64,000 nucleotides of DNA from Blepharisma japonicum (lineage: Eukaryota > Ciliophora > Heterotrichea > Heterotrichida > Blepharismidae): the NCBI GenBank assembly GCA_949751835.1, contig CATKHK010000117.1, positions 52,595 through 116,594 of the forward strand, given 5' to 3'. Position 1 is the first letter of the stretch. Each line of letters opens with the position of its first letter. Of the stretch, positions 32,959-46,115 are shown piece after piece. The notes under the pieces were generated by a model, which saw nothing but the letters and a program-made list of their open reading frames with translations, was not told where the DNA came from and searched no databases. The position numbers and the translations under genes were made by a program.

Positions 32959-33205
32959 CAATTTTTATAATTGTAATTTGAATATATAGCCAAAAAGTCT
33001 TGCTTTTAAAAATAAATTTAATCAATTTTTTTATATGTTATCTAAAAATATTGGTCTTGCAGAAAATGAATCTTTTTGAATAATGAAATAATTTAATAAG
33101 CTTCTTCTATTCATGCTAAATTGTTTTGCTCGATTATAGTAAATTTTTACACTGCATATATAATAAATATTGCATATATACTATGTTTTATTATTTTTTT
33201 ATTAA

Positions 33206-36200
33206 TTAAATGATCAAATACTTACTTGATGGAGTTTTTGAAGGAGTTGAAGGCTGAGGTGTAAGCTCTTCAAAATTGTATTGACTTTCATATGAGCTAG
33301 ATATCACATTTGAATTTTCTTCAATTTTTAGGGAGGATGATTTGTTATTCAATTTATTTTTAATATCAATCCATCTCTTCTCAATTAGCTTCATTACTCC
33401 TCCAATACTTCCCATAATTCCAAAAACAGAGCCTAATAGTGTAGTAATTAAAATAATCCACGTTTGGCGGACATTTCTAGTTGTCACAAGCCCATTCGTT
33501 CCTATATCAAATTTGATATCTAAGTACGAATTAAATGCTAGCCCAAGCCTGCATAATTTTTACTCAAATGCTTGATACTCTGACCCTTTTTCTGATGCTT
33601 GCTTCAAGGACATGTGATATCCTGTATGATTTTTATCAGTCTGAGTTTCTGAGTAATACTAAATAAAGGTTACTGAAGGAATTGTATAAAAATAAACTAC
33701 TGATGGATCTGTCCCCATAAATACATAATTTTTAGATGGCTCAACAGTGGTCCTATAGCTGCTTTTTTCATTAGGAATTGATGAAGAAGCTGTAACATTT
33801 ACAGTAAACCCAGAAACATACCCATTTTGGTTATTCATGGCATATGAAATTTGGGCGTAGCTTAACACTTCGCAATTTGTGCAACGAAACGAGATATCAC
33901 AATCTCCGTTGTCATAAACTTTGCACATAGATTCACTGAAAATTCCATTAATTCCAGAAATAGTTTGAGATATTTCAGATGAACAAGCATTAGCTGATAC
34001 GCAAGTTCCTCCATAATGGATTAAGGTAACTATTACTGAGAAATCTCCAATAAACTATATAAATCTTACATTTGAAACATCCTGCTCAAGGACTACTAAT
34101 GGAACCAAGCTTTTAGACTCATAAATATTATTCAGAGAATAGTTCACCAAAGCTGTCCCAACTGCTATAATTGCGAGAAATATAAAAATTATACTAAAAG
34201 CACCTCCCAACCAAGTCTGCGTTAAATACATAACTTGCCCGACTAAGTGGTTATGGCTCGTTGTGTATAAATCAATGTTTTCTAGCATGCTTTGCCCTTT
34301 TTTCACAAAAATTAATACAAGAATGGCTACTAAGCCAACAAACCCAACTGTGCTTTGAATAATGAGGGTATCTTTGTGTATTTGGTCGGTATTCGGTGAA
34401 TAAAGAGCAGGCTGAATTGATTCATCTTCACCATAACTCTTTAATTGAAAGGTATAGTCTACACTCCCAACATCACAAAATGATCCAGATGGACAGTCAA
34501 AACAAGCAGCAGCTCCTTTTTGATTACTATAAGTGCCTTCCTGACATGGGTAGCATAAGTCTTTTGATGTGCCGCCATGATGACCATTATACTTCCCTTG
34601 AGGGCATTTATCGCAAAATGTGTGGTTAAACCCATCAGAATAAGTTCCAGGAGGGCATATAATGCAGTCATCACTTCTATAAGTCCCTGGACTGCAAGCC
34701 CAAAAACAAGTTGTGTTGTCGGTACAATCAGATCATAAGTGAATCCTTATGAATTTATTAGAAGGCACGTTAAACCGTAATATTGAGCCTACTGCAGTTC
34801 CCCCACCATGTATATATACATAGTTTTGAAAATATGCAAAAGCTGCCGCATAAATAGAACTTTCTAGTTTCCCGATCTGCACATGATTATTATTATTTGT
34901 GTCTAAATAAAAAATTTCATTTTTTGGCTCACTTCCGTATGATTCTCCTCCTATCACCAAAATTCTTGTTTTTAGCTTATAAACTGAGCTTTTGGCCCTT
35001 GCCCAAGTAAGGTCTACTGTGTCCGTATAATTTGCGATTCAAGCTCTGCTTGACATATTAAAAGTAAAAACTCCATTGAGTGGCTTTTCATCTTCAGTTT
35101 CTCCATACAAAACGTATACAAAATTCGGTGTCGATGTCGACATTCTACAAGTGGCGTAATATAATTTCCCAGGCCCTCTTGTATTGTTATAATCTAAAAG
35201 TGTGTATTGATAAGTTGTCAAATCATATACCCACATTTCATCAGAAAGTCCTGACTCAGATAATCCGCCATATATAACGATTTTTGAGCCCATCTGAGCA
35301 CCACATGCTCCTACTCTTGGGCTTGGAACATCTCCAGAATATGTCATGGTGTGTCATTCATTTGAAGTAATATCAAGTAAATACCCATCATTTAAATACC
35401 CATTTACTCCAAATCCTCCCCAAACAAGCATTAAATCTGCATTAGCAGCTGATGCATAGCCATATCGTTTAGATGGGATATTTCCAATTGAGTCAACCGC
35501 TTTTCAACTTTCATCAACGCAGTCAAAAGTCCATAAATCATTATAAAGCTCTTTATTTGAGCCCAGCCCACCAAACAAATATAAATTATTATTCATTGCT
35601 TGCATTGAATGGTACATTCTTGGGCTTGGAGAGCTATATCTGTCATAAGCATCATATTTGATAGGAGATATCCCCATATCAAAAATAAAAAATTCATTTG
35701 TTATAGGCGGATTTCTATCGCCTGCAAAAAGAAGAAGAGTTGTTTCGAAATAAGCATACCCATAGCTATCTAAAGCTAATACACTATTAGAATCAGTGTC
35801 AAATTTAACTTGGCTTCATTCGTAGCTAGGATCTGATAAGCTGACTTTATACCATTCAGGGACATTTTTCTTAGTTATACTTGAATACCCATTCATCAGA
35901 TATAACTCATTATTAATTAGAGCACTTCCGTAAAGCGTTCTTGGAGAATACATATGCGCTGATGTGATATTTGTCCATTTTTCATTATTTAAATCATATA
36001 AATAAAAAGTCTGTATTGATGAATTTGTTGCTCCTCTAGCTTCACCACCTGCCAAATACAAGCATCCTTCATAGTAATCCAGCGTTCCTCCTTCAATTGC
36101 AGGTGGATAACTACCGTTTTGAGGCAATTTTCTCCATTTTCAAGTTGAGGTATCAAGCCTAAAATAATTTTTACAAATAAAGACCATTGTCGTCTCCTTT

Positions 36201-36701
36201 CATAGTCAAACCTCCAAATACTGCGAATTTTAAAATATCATTTTCGGTGAAGGCTGAATATCCAAATTTTAGACGAGGACTAGGAATATCTCCATATGTG
36301 ATTATTTGAGTTCATAAAAACCCATCTACTTGGAATCTTCACAAGTCATTTAATGGGCCTGATACTGACATTCCACCAAATATATAGAAATTTTTCTCGC
36401 TTCAGATTGTGAATGAGCCTCCGTTATAGCGCGGAGCTAATTAAAAATTACTAGGGTATATATCATTTGAGGCTGCAAGTTGGCTTCAGACTTTTCTTTG
36501 CAAGTCAAAACTTCATAGGTCATTAAATGCATTTCTGGGGTCTGAGTAGCCTCCAAAAACTATCGTTACGTTAAGATCTGGAAAAGTTTCCATAACACAT
36601 AAAGATCTTGCTTCTGGAGGAGTACTTGTGGAAGGAATTCGTTCAATAAGCAAACTGTTGACTTCAAGTATAAAGTACAATAAAAATGCAAGGAAAACCA
36701 T
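33206..36701 (-). CDS. K1: kelch / GCC2-GCC3 three-pass receptor, type I
   Basis: CDS is complement(join(33206..33548, 33564..33658, 33674..34054, 34070..36158, 36175..36436, 36452..36701)), 1139 aa. Signal peptide MVFLAFLLYFILEVNS; twelve kelch motifs up to about residue 645 (for example IVFGGYSDPRNAFNDLWSFD, FGGMSVSGPLNDLW), probably two six-bladed propellers; Cys-rich GCC2/GCC3-type domain ~650-735 (CPPGTYSDGF, CPQGKYN, CYPCQEGTYS); membrane segments ~768-790, ~822-846 and ~1056-1080; a second Cys-containing outer domain ~865-1020; cytosolic tail ending SKYLII. Introns are 15, 16, 15, 15 and 15 nt; four contain stops in their unspliced frame. Likely a surface protein with its propellers outside; ligand unknown. 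First member of the array. Confidence 0.88.
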
Positions 36702-37730
36702 TAATTATTATTATCATCTTTTCAAATTTCTCATATTGAGTATTGCTATTTTAACTTTGGTTATAAAGAATCTTATTACAAAAATAGTTAATTTTAAGAA
36801 TTTTTTCTTGCTTGATTTATCTTGATGAAAAATAATTTGCCTAATAATTTCTGCCTTCTATAAAAGAAAGTGATAAAACTGGATAATGCTCATATCGAAG
36901 ATTCCATTTTCAATTTTATTATCAATTATGGATTTAAAGTATTTACCACTAGAAATTGAATGCAAATCATTTAATTATAGATTTATCTAGGAGATTTATT
37001 ATGTTGTAAAAGCTTATAAGATAATATGCAATTATTTCCAATATAAAAAGTTATAGCTTTTTCATTATTCAGAGTTTTCCTATTAATTTAATTCGGCCAA
37101 TAGATTACAGAATTGAGGGATTTTTTATACGCCTTGTTGCTGCTCTCTTCACAGGTCAGATCTCTTATTGAACTCACTCTCCTAGCCTCTATTGAGTCTT
37201 TTAAGAATAGAGAAGCGCACAAAAATACTAAAACTTTGGCGTGCTGTCTTGCTATATCCAATTTTTCTTTAATGCCGACTTAGTCTAATAGTTGTGCCTT
37301 TCATATCATTAGTGAGCAAGATACACAATAACGCAAAGGTAGAGGAATCTTCTATGCTCCTTCACCTTGCTTCACATATAAAGCCTAATCCTATAAAAAT
37401 AGATGAGAGAAGAGTGAATAAGCTTCTCAGCCTAACATTTTATTCTTATCCATGGGTTTTTCTGCTATTTTACTTTAAGTAGATGTTATGATTTTTTAAA
37501 AATACTCATAATTTTATAATAAACAGTTTAAATCTGTTTGATGATTATCATTCTGATAAAGACTGGATCTGAACAATAAATCTTTTTTTAAATAATAAAA
37601 CAATTATAAAGGCACCAAATAAGCTTCTTCTATTTATAATAATTATTTGAGCGAGTCCTTTTTATAGTAATTTTTACGCAACATATATACTAAAATTACT
37701 TATATCATATCTTTTATGGTTTTTTATTTA
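36702..37730. other. Spacer between K2 and K1, homologous to the K3-K2 spacer
   Basis: About 1 kb between the K2 stop and the K1 start. It aligns in pieces with the spacer at 41228-42015 (for example around 36930-37060 against 41440-41600), and includes a less AT-rich stretch near 37130-37230. A 62-codon plus-strand frame at 37294-37482 is not preserved in the homologous spacer. It should hold the K1 promoter and K2 3' end; the 3' flanks near 33090-33180 and 37610-37720 also match (AATAAGCTTCTTCTATT). Confidence 0.5.
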
Positions 37731-40700
37731 TTAGATGATCAAATATTTAATTGATTCAGTTTTTGAAGGACTTGTAGGTGAAATCTCTACATCTTCTGAG
37801 CTACAGTGTCTTTCGTATGAACTAGATATGACATTCGAGTTTTCTTCAATATCTAGAAAGAGTGATTTGCTATTCAATCTATTTTTAATTTCAGTCCATC
37901 TTTTCTCAACTAGTTTCATTATTCCTCCAATACTTCCCATAATCCCAAAAACAGAGCCTAATAATGTAGTAATTAAAATAATCCACGTTTGACGAACGTT
38001 TCTAGTTGTCACAAGTCCGTTCGTTCCGATATCAAATTTGATGTCTAAGTAAGAATTAAAAGCGAGCCCAAGCCTACATAATTTTTACTCAAAAGCTTGA
38101 TACTCTGATCCTTTTTCTGATGCTTGCTTCAATGACAAGTGATAACCTGTCTTATTTTTATTAGTTTGAGTTTCTGAATAATACTAAATAAAAGTTACTG
38201 AAGGTATTGTATAAAAATATACAATTGAAGGAGTGGCTCCCATAAATACATAATTTTTAGATGGCAAAACAGTAGTCTTATAGCTGCTTTTTTCGCCCGG
38301 AATTGACGAAGAAGCTGTCATATTTACAGTAAACCCAGAAACATACCCATTTTGGTTACTCATTGCATATGAAATTTCAGCATAGCTTAATATTTCACAA
38401 TTTTCGCAACGAATTGTAATATCGCAATCTCCATTGTCATGGGCCGTGCATACAGAGTCACTTCAAACTCCATTAATTCCAGAAATAGTTTGGGATATTT
38501 CAGGTGAGCAAGCATCAAATAATACACAAGTTCCTCCATAATGGACTAAGGTAACAATTATTAAGAAATCTCCAATAAACTATATAAATCTTACATTTGA
38601 AACATCCTGCTCAAGGACTACTAATGGAACTAAGCTCTTAGACTCATAAGTATTATTCAGAGAATAGTTTACCAAAGCCGTCCCAACTGCTATAATTGTG
38701 AGAAAAATAAAAATTAAACTAAAAGCTCCTCCCAGTCAAGTTTGCTTTAAATACATAACTTGTCCGATTAAGTGATTATGGATCGTTGTGTATAAGTCAA
38801 AATGTTCTAACAAATTATGTCCTTTTCTCACAAAAATTAATATAAGAACGGCTACTAAGCCTGCAAAACCAACTGTGCTTTGAATAACGAGGGTATATTG
38901 GTCTATTTTGTCGGTATCCTGCGAATAAAGAGCTGGCTGAATTGAATTATCTTCATAAGTTACTATATGGAAGTAGTAGTTTACACTCCCAACGTCACAA
39001 ACTGATCCAGCTGGACAGTCCAAGCAAGCAGCAGCACCTTTTTGATTACTATAAGAGCCTTCTTGGCATGGGTAGCACAGGTCTCTTGATGCGCTGCCAT
39101 AATTGGCATTATACATCCCTTGAGGACATTTTTCACAAGAAGTGCTGTTAAACACGCTAGAATAAGTTCCAGGCGGACATACAATGCACTCATCACCTCT
39201 ATAGGTCCCTGGGCTGCAAGCCCAAAAACAAGTTGTATTATCAGTGCAATCAGATCCTAAGTGGATTCTTATGAATTTATTAGATGGCACATTAAACCGT
39301 AGTACCCTACCAACAGCAGTTCCTCCACCATGCATATATATATAGTTTTGAAAATATGCAAAAGCTGCTCCATACATAGAACTTTCTAGCTTCCCAATTT
39401 GCACATGCTCTACGCTATTTGTGTCTAAGTAAAAAATATCATTTCTTGGCAAACTTCCAAATGATTCCCCTCCTATAACTAGAACTCTGCTATTTAGTTT
39501 ATAAACTGAACTTCTTGCCCTTGCCCATGTAAGATCTACTGTGTCACTATAATTTGTGATTCAGACGCCGTTTGACATATTAAAAGTAAAAACTCCGTTG
39601 AGTGGTTGTTCATCTTCGGTTTCTCCGTACATAACATATACAAAATTGGGATTTGATGAAGACATTGTACAAGAGGCGTAATATAATTTCCCAGGCCCTT
39701 TCGTATTGTTATAATCTAAAAGTGTATACTGGTAAGTTGTCAAATCATACATTCACAGCTCATCAGAAAGTCCTGACTCAGATAATCCGCCGTATATAAC
39801 GATTTTTGAGCCTATTTGAGCACCACATGCTCCTACTCTTGGACTTGGAGCATTTCCAGAATATGTCATGATGTGCCATGCATTTGATGTGATATCGAGA
39901 AAATACCCATCATTTAAATACCCATTCGCTCCATATCCTCCCCATACAAGCATTAAATCTGCATTTGCAGCCGATGCATAGCCATATCGTTTAGGAGGAA
40001 TATCTCCAATTGTGTCAACCGCGCTTCAAGTTTCGCCTACACAGTCAAAACTCCATAAATCATTATAAAGCTCATTATCAGCGCCCATCCCACCAAATAG
40101 ATATAAGTTACTATTCATTGCTTGCATTGAATGGTACATTCTAGGGCTTGGAGAGCGGTATCTGTCATAAACATTTGATTTGATGGGAGATGTTCCTAAA
40201 TCAAAAAGGAAAAATTCATTTGTAATAGGTGGATTTCGATTGCCTCCAAAAACAATGAGAATTGATTTAAAATAAGCATACCCATAGCTATCTAAAGCTA
40301 ATAAGCTATTTAAATCTGTATCAAATTGAACTTGAGTTCATTCATAGTTTGGATCTGATAAGCTGACTTTATATCATTCAGGGACATCTTTCTTAGTTAT
40401 ACTTGAATACCCATTCATCAAATATAACTGATCGCCAATTAAAGCACTTCCACAAAGTGTCCTTGAAGTATATGTATGCGCCGATGTTATATTTACCCAT
40501 TTTTCATTATTCAAGTCATATAAATAAAAAGTCTGTATTGATGGATTTGATTTTTCTCTAGCTTCGCCACCTTTTAAATACAAATTTCCTTCATAGTAGT
40601 CCAGTGTTCCTCCTTCAATTGCAGGCGGAATATCGCCACTCTGAGGCAGTTTCTTTCAATTTCAAGTAGAAGTATCCAGCCTAAAATAATTTTTACAAAT

Positions 40701-41227
40701 AAAGATCATTGCCGTCTCCTTTCAAAGTCAATCCTCCGAATACTGCGAATTTTAAAATATTATCGTCTTGGGTGAAGGCTGAATATCCGAAATTTAGACG
40801 AGGACTAGGAATTTCTCCATATGTTACTATTTGGGTTCATAAAAACCCATCTGCTTGGAACCTTCAAAGGTCATTTAATGGGCCTGATACAGACATCCCA
40901 CCAAATATATAAAATAGTCCCTCTTCTGAGTCTGTAAATGAGCTTCCGCCATAGCGTGCAACTAAATAAAAAGTTACTAGGGTAAACATCATTTGAGGGT
41001 GCAAGCAGATTTCAAACTTTTCTTTGCAAGTCAAAGCTTCATAGGTCGTTGAAAGCATTTCTTGGGTCTGAGTTGCCTCCAAATACAATTGTTACGTTAA
41101 GATCTGGAAAAGCTTCCATAACACATGCAGTTCTTGCTTCTGGAGGAGTGCTCGTGGAAGGAATTTTTTCAATTATCAAACTACTCACTCCAAGACTAAA
41201 ATATCATAGAATGGAAATAAAAGCCAT
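37731..41227 (-). CDS. K2: kelch / GCC2-GCC3 three-pass receptor, type I
   Basis: CDS is complement(join(37731..38073, 38089..38183, 38199..38579, 38595..40680, 40697..40961, 40978..41227)), 1139 aa. Same architecture and five intron positions as K1; introns are 16, 16, 15, 15 and 15 nt. Signal peptide MAFISILWYFSLGVSS contains a TGA-coded Trp. Cys-rich region reads CPPGTYSSVF, CPQGMYNAN, CYPCQEGSYS. The C-terminal part (TTRNVRQTWIILITTLLGSVFGIMGSIGG) is almost identical to K1, while the kelch part differs more. No disabling mutation seen. Confidence 0.88.
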
Positions 41228-42015
41228 TATTATTATTATCTTTGCAAAAATGGCATCATATTAGATTATAATAAATACTATTAGTTGCTGTTTTGGGTAA
41301 AAGATTATTTATTAAGATTTGCCACATTTTAATTTTACTAATAAAATAGTATAGTCTAATAATTTCTGTTCTCTATAATTAAATAACCAGAATGATGTTT
41401 TTCTATGGTTTTCATTTCAATTTTTTTAGTAATTGTTGATTTAAATTATTTATTGCGAAAAATCATAAAGCAAATGATTTAATTAATGATTTATTTGTGA
41501 AATTTATTGTTTTGAAAAAAGCCTCTATTTTTTCAATAAAAAGGGTATAGCTTTTAGTATTTTTTAGAGCTGCCTATTAACTTAGCTTAATTTAGCTAGA
41601 ATTATAATTGTGACTATAAATTCATAATATTATTATAGGTACATTTTTAGTCTTGTAGTGGGCTTTCTACGCATGCCAGGTCTCTCATTACAGCTCTCTC
41701 CTCCTAACCATTATAAAGCTGTTAGAGAACAGAGAGTAGAGAGGGAATATTAGCAACTTGGCTCGCTATTTTAAACTTTTGACAAGCATCCATATGGCTT
41801 AAGGCGTGCGTTTCATATCAACAGAGGAAAGATTAAATCAAATATGCAATAGCAGGCGGGAAGAGTAGTCCTCAATATTTACTTCCTTATGCTAAATTCA
41901 AATATTAGCACCTAACTAATAAAAGTAGATGATGGAAAGGAAATTCAAAATGTCAGTTTACACATTGTTTTTACTCTTTAAGCAAATATTATGGCTTGTT
42001 AAAAAATACTCATAA
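41228..42015. other. Spacer between K3 and K2
   Basis: Homologous to the K2-K1 spacer, so the spacers were duplicated with the genes. A less AT-rich block lies near 41650-41760. No open frame of interest. Confidence 0.5.
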
Positions 42016-45000
42016 TTATATAATAAACAATTTAAATGTCGGCTGAGTTTCCTTAGGCGATGATGATTCTTCATATATGTTTGTGTTTTCATATGAACTT
42101 GCTATAATATCAGCATTTTCTTCAGCCTTCTTATATGCAGATTTCTTCTTTAATATTTTTTTGATTGTTTTCCACCTTTTCTCAACTAACTTCAATGCCC
42201 CTCCAATACTCCCCATAATCCCAAAAACAGACCCTAAAAGTGTAGTAATTAAAATAATCCACGTTTGTCTGACATTTCTTGTTGTCACAAGTCCATTCGT
42301 TCCTTTGTCAAATTTGATATTTAAATATGAATTAAACGCTATACCAAGTCTATATAATGTTTACTCAAACGCTTGATATTCTGATCCTTTTTCTGATGCT
42401 TGTTTCAAGGACATGTGATATCCTGTCTGATTTTTATCGGTTTGGGCTTCTGAATAATACTAAATAAAAATTACTGAAGGAATCGCATAAAAATAAATTA
42501 CTGATGGAACTGTCCCCATAAACACAAAATTTTTAGAAGGCTCAATTGTAGTTTCATAGCTACTTTTTTCATTAGGAATTGATGAAGAAGATGTCACATT
42601 TACAGTAAAGCCTGAGACATAGCCATTTTGGTTATTCATGGCATATGAAATTTGGGCGTAGCTTAATATTTCGCAGCTTTTACATTTAATAGTAATTTCG
42701 CAATTTCCATTATCATAAGCACTGCATGAGGCTTTTGTGAAAGACCCATTAATCCCAGAAATAGTTTGGGTAAGCTCAGATGAGCATTCATTAGTTGACA
42801 TGCAAGTTCCTCAGTAATGGATTAAAGTAACGATTATTGTAAAATCACCAATATACTATATAGAGTTTACATTAGACACGTCTTGTTCAAGAACGACTAG
42901 TGGCACTAAACTTTTCACTTCATATGTGTTATTCAAAGCATAATTAACTAAAGCTGTACCAACAGCCATAATTGCAAGAAATATAAAAATTAAACTAAAA
43001 GCTCCTCCAAGCCAAGTCTGCTTCAAGTACATAACTCGCCCTATAATATGATTATGAAAATTAGTATACAAATCAGCATCTTCTAGCAGTTCCCTTCCTT
43101 TTGCTACAAAAATTAATAGAAAAATAGCACATAGACCTATAAATCCAACCACACTTTGAATAACAAATGTATCACTTTTAATTTGCTCAGTATCTGGCGT
43201 ATAAAGTGCTGGTTGGATTGATTTATCATCATAAGTATTTGAAACGAAACTAAATTCAACGCTACCTACGTCACATTTAGATCCATATGGGCATTTTAAA
43301 CAAGATGAAGCTCCTTTTAGCTTATTATAAGTACCTTCTTGGCATGGGTAGCATAAGTCTTTAGAAGTTGCTCCATAATGACCATTATACTTTCCTTGAG
43401 GGCATTTATCACAAAAAGTATGATTAAATCCATCAGAATAAGTACCAGGTGGACATATAATACAATTATCACTTCTATAAGTCCCTGGACTGCAAGCCCA
43501 AAAACAAGTTGTGTTGTCGGTACAATCAGATCATAAGTGGATTCTTATGAATTTATTAGAAGGCACATTAAACTGTAATATTGAGCCAACTGCAGTTCCT
43601 CCACCATGGATGTATACATAATTTTGAAAATATGCAAAAGCTGCAGCATAAATAGAACTTTCTAGCTTCCCGATCTGCACATGCTTATTACCATTTGTGT
43701 CTAAATAAAAAATTTCATTATTTGGTTCACTTCCTTATGATTCTCCTCCTATCACCAAAATCCTTGTTTTTAGCTTATAAACTGAGCTTTTGGCCCTTGC
43801 CCAAGTAAGGTCTACTGTGTTTGTGTAATTTGCGATTCAAGCTCTGCTTGACATATTAAAAGTAAAAACTCCATTGAGTGGCTTTTCATCTTCAGTTTCT
43901 CCATATAAAACATATACAAAGTTAGGTGTTGAAGTAGACATTCTACAAGTGGCGTAATATAATTTCCCAGGGCCTTTAGTATTGCCATAATCTAAAAGTG
44001 TGTATTGATAAGTTGATAAATCATATACCCACATTTCATCAGAAAGTCCTGATTCAGCTAGGCCACCATATATAACAATTTTTGAGCCCATCTGAGCGCC
44101 ACATGCTCCTACTCTTGGGCTTGGGACATCTCCAGAATAGGTCATGGTATGTCATGCATTTGACGTAATATCAAGTAAATACCCATCATTTAAATATCCA
44201 TTTACTCCATATCCTCCTCACACAAGCATTAAATCTGCATTAGCCGCCGATGCATATCCATACCTTTTAGAAGGGATATTTCCAGTAGTATCAACAGCTT
44301 TTCAAGTTTCATCATCACAATTAAAAGTCCATAAATCATTATAAAGCTCTTCATCAGCTCCTAACCCTCCAAACAAATATAAATTATTGCTCATTGCTTG
44401 CATTGAATGGTACATTCTTGGACTTGGAGAATAATAGCTGTCGTAAATATCATATTTAATCAAAGATGATTGTAAATCAAATATGACTAAGCTGTTTATG
44501 ATAGGCGGATTTCGATCACCTGCAAAAATAAGGATATTTGATTCAAAATACGCATATCCGTAGCTGTCCAATGATAATAAGCTGCTTGTATCAGTTTCAA
44601 ATTGAACTTTGGTTCAATTATAGCTTGGATCAGATAATTTAACTTTATATCATTCAGGTACATTTTTCTTAGTTATGCTTGAATAGCCGTTCATCAAATA
44701 CAATTCATCATTAATTAGTGCAGATCCATGCAGTGTCCTTGAAGTATATGTAGATGCCGATGTTATATTAGTCCATTTTTGGGCTGTCAAATCATATAAA
44801 TAAAAAGTTTGTATTGATGGATTTGCAGCTCCTCTTGACTCGCCGCCTGATATAAATAAACAGCCATTATAGTAGTCAAGCGTTGCTCCTTCAATTGCGG
44901 GCGGTATATCACCACTTTGTGGCAATTTTTTCCATTTTCAAGTGGACGTGTCTAGCCTGAATATTTTTTACAAATAAAGATTATTGTCATCTCCTTTCAT

Positions 45001-45501
45001 AGTCAAGCCTCCGAACACTGCGAACTTTAAAATATTATCAGATTGGGTGAAGGCAGAATAGCCAAATTTGAGCCGAGGAGTAGGAATATCCCCTGATGTA
45101 ATGATTTGGGTTCATAAAAAGCCTTCAACTTGAAATCTCCATAAATCATTTAAAGGTCCAGATACTGACATTCCACCAAAAATATAAAAATATAAATCAC
45201 TTCAACTTGTGAAAGAAGCTCCATTGTAGCGTGCAGCTGAGTTAAAATTACTAGGGTAAATATCATTTGAAGCAGCAAGCCGACTTCAAATTTTTCTGTT
45301 CAAGTCAAAATTTCATAAATCACTAATTGCATTTCTAGGGTCTGAGTAGCCTCCAAATACTATAGTTGCGTTGAGAGATGGAAAAGTTTCCATAACACAT
45401 AAAGATCTCGCTTCTGGAGGTGTACTCGTGGAAGGAATTCTTTCTATTAGCAAACTTTTGACTTGAAAGAGAAAGCAAAACAGAATTGCAAGGAAAGCCA
45501 T
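42016..45501 (-). pseudogene. K3: type I kelch receptor with one nonsense codon
   Basis: Exons complement(42016..42349, 42365..42459, 42475..42855, 42871..44956, 44972..45236, 45252..45501), 1137 codons in one frame apart from a single TAA at 43735-43737. K1 has TAC (Tyr) at this position in GGESYGSEP. The stop falls in the eleventh kelch motif and would remove the Cys-rich domain and all membrane segments, leaving a secreted propeller fragment. Everything else, including five 15-nt introns, signal peptide MAFLAILFCFLFQVKS and the tail, is intact, so the mutation is recent, is a sequencing error, or is read through. Exon 3 is most like K1, not the adjacent K2. Confidence 0.75.
43735..43737 (-). 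other. Premature TAA in K3
   Basis: Context on the minus strand is GGA GAA TCA TAA GGA AGT; K1 reads GGA GAA TCA TAC GGA AGT. No GT...AG mini-intron covers it. TAA is used as a real stop elsewhere in this window. Confidence 0.8.
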
Positions 45502-46115
45502 TAATTATATAAAGCTATTTAAATATGACTTTTAAATCGCAACTTTTTAAATTTTTATTGCTAATTGAGCTTAATTTTTATAATAAAAAAATGTAATTTT
45601 TGAAGAATTTTTAAAAATTTGACTCTATGATTCCAAATAATTTCTAAAATTATTTCCCCGATATTTTCCGATTTTCTATTTAAAAATCAACAAGTATTTG
45701 AGTTTTTTTAAGTATCAGATGCTTTTACAGTTAATTTCCTATTAATTTGGTTAAGTTTCTTTTTCCTCATAGAATCTTCCTAAACAACATGTAATATAAA
45801 CTCAAATTAATTAATAAATTTAATATGTTTATCGATATGAAAAGGATTTGCAATTATTTTATCCTAATAAATTTTTTTATATCTAGCAAAATATATAATA
45901 AATGGAATAATTTCTTTTCAACACTTAACCAAATTTATAAGCTGTTTTTATTTTTATTTATAACAGAAAATTTAGATATAATAAAATTGATATTAATATA
46001 ATCTAAGCACCAATTAGTACTTAAATATTTAATTTCTATTACAAATCAATTGAAATCATTATATAGACCTTAATGTTTCAAAAAAAGCCTAGGAGGTTTA
46101 CAAGGAAAATTCCAT
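45502..46115. other. Spacer between K4 and K3
   Basis: Very AT-rich, 0.6 kb; no coding signal. Expected to hold the K3 promoter and the K4 3' end. Confidence 0.5.
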
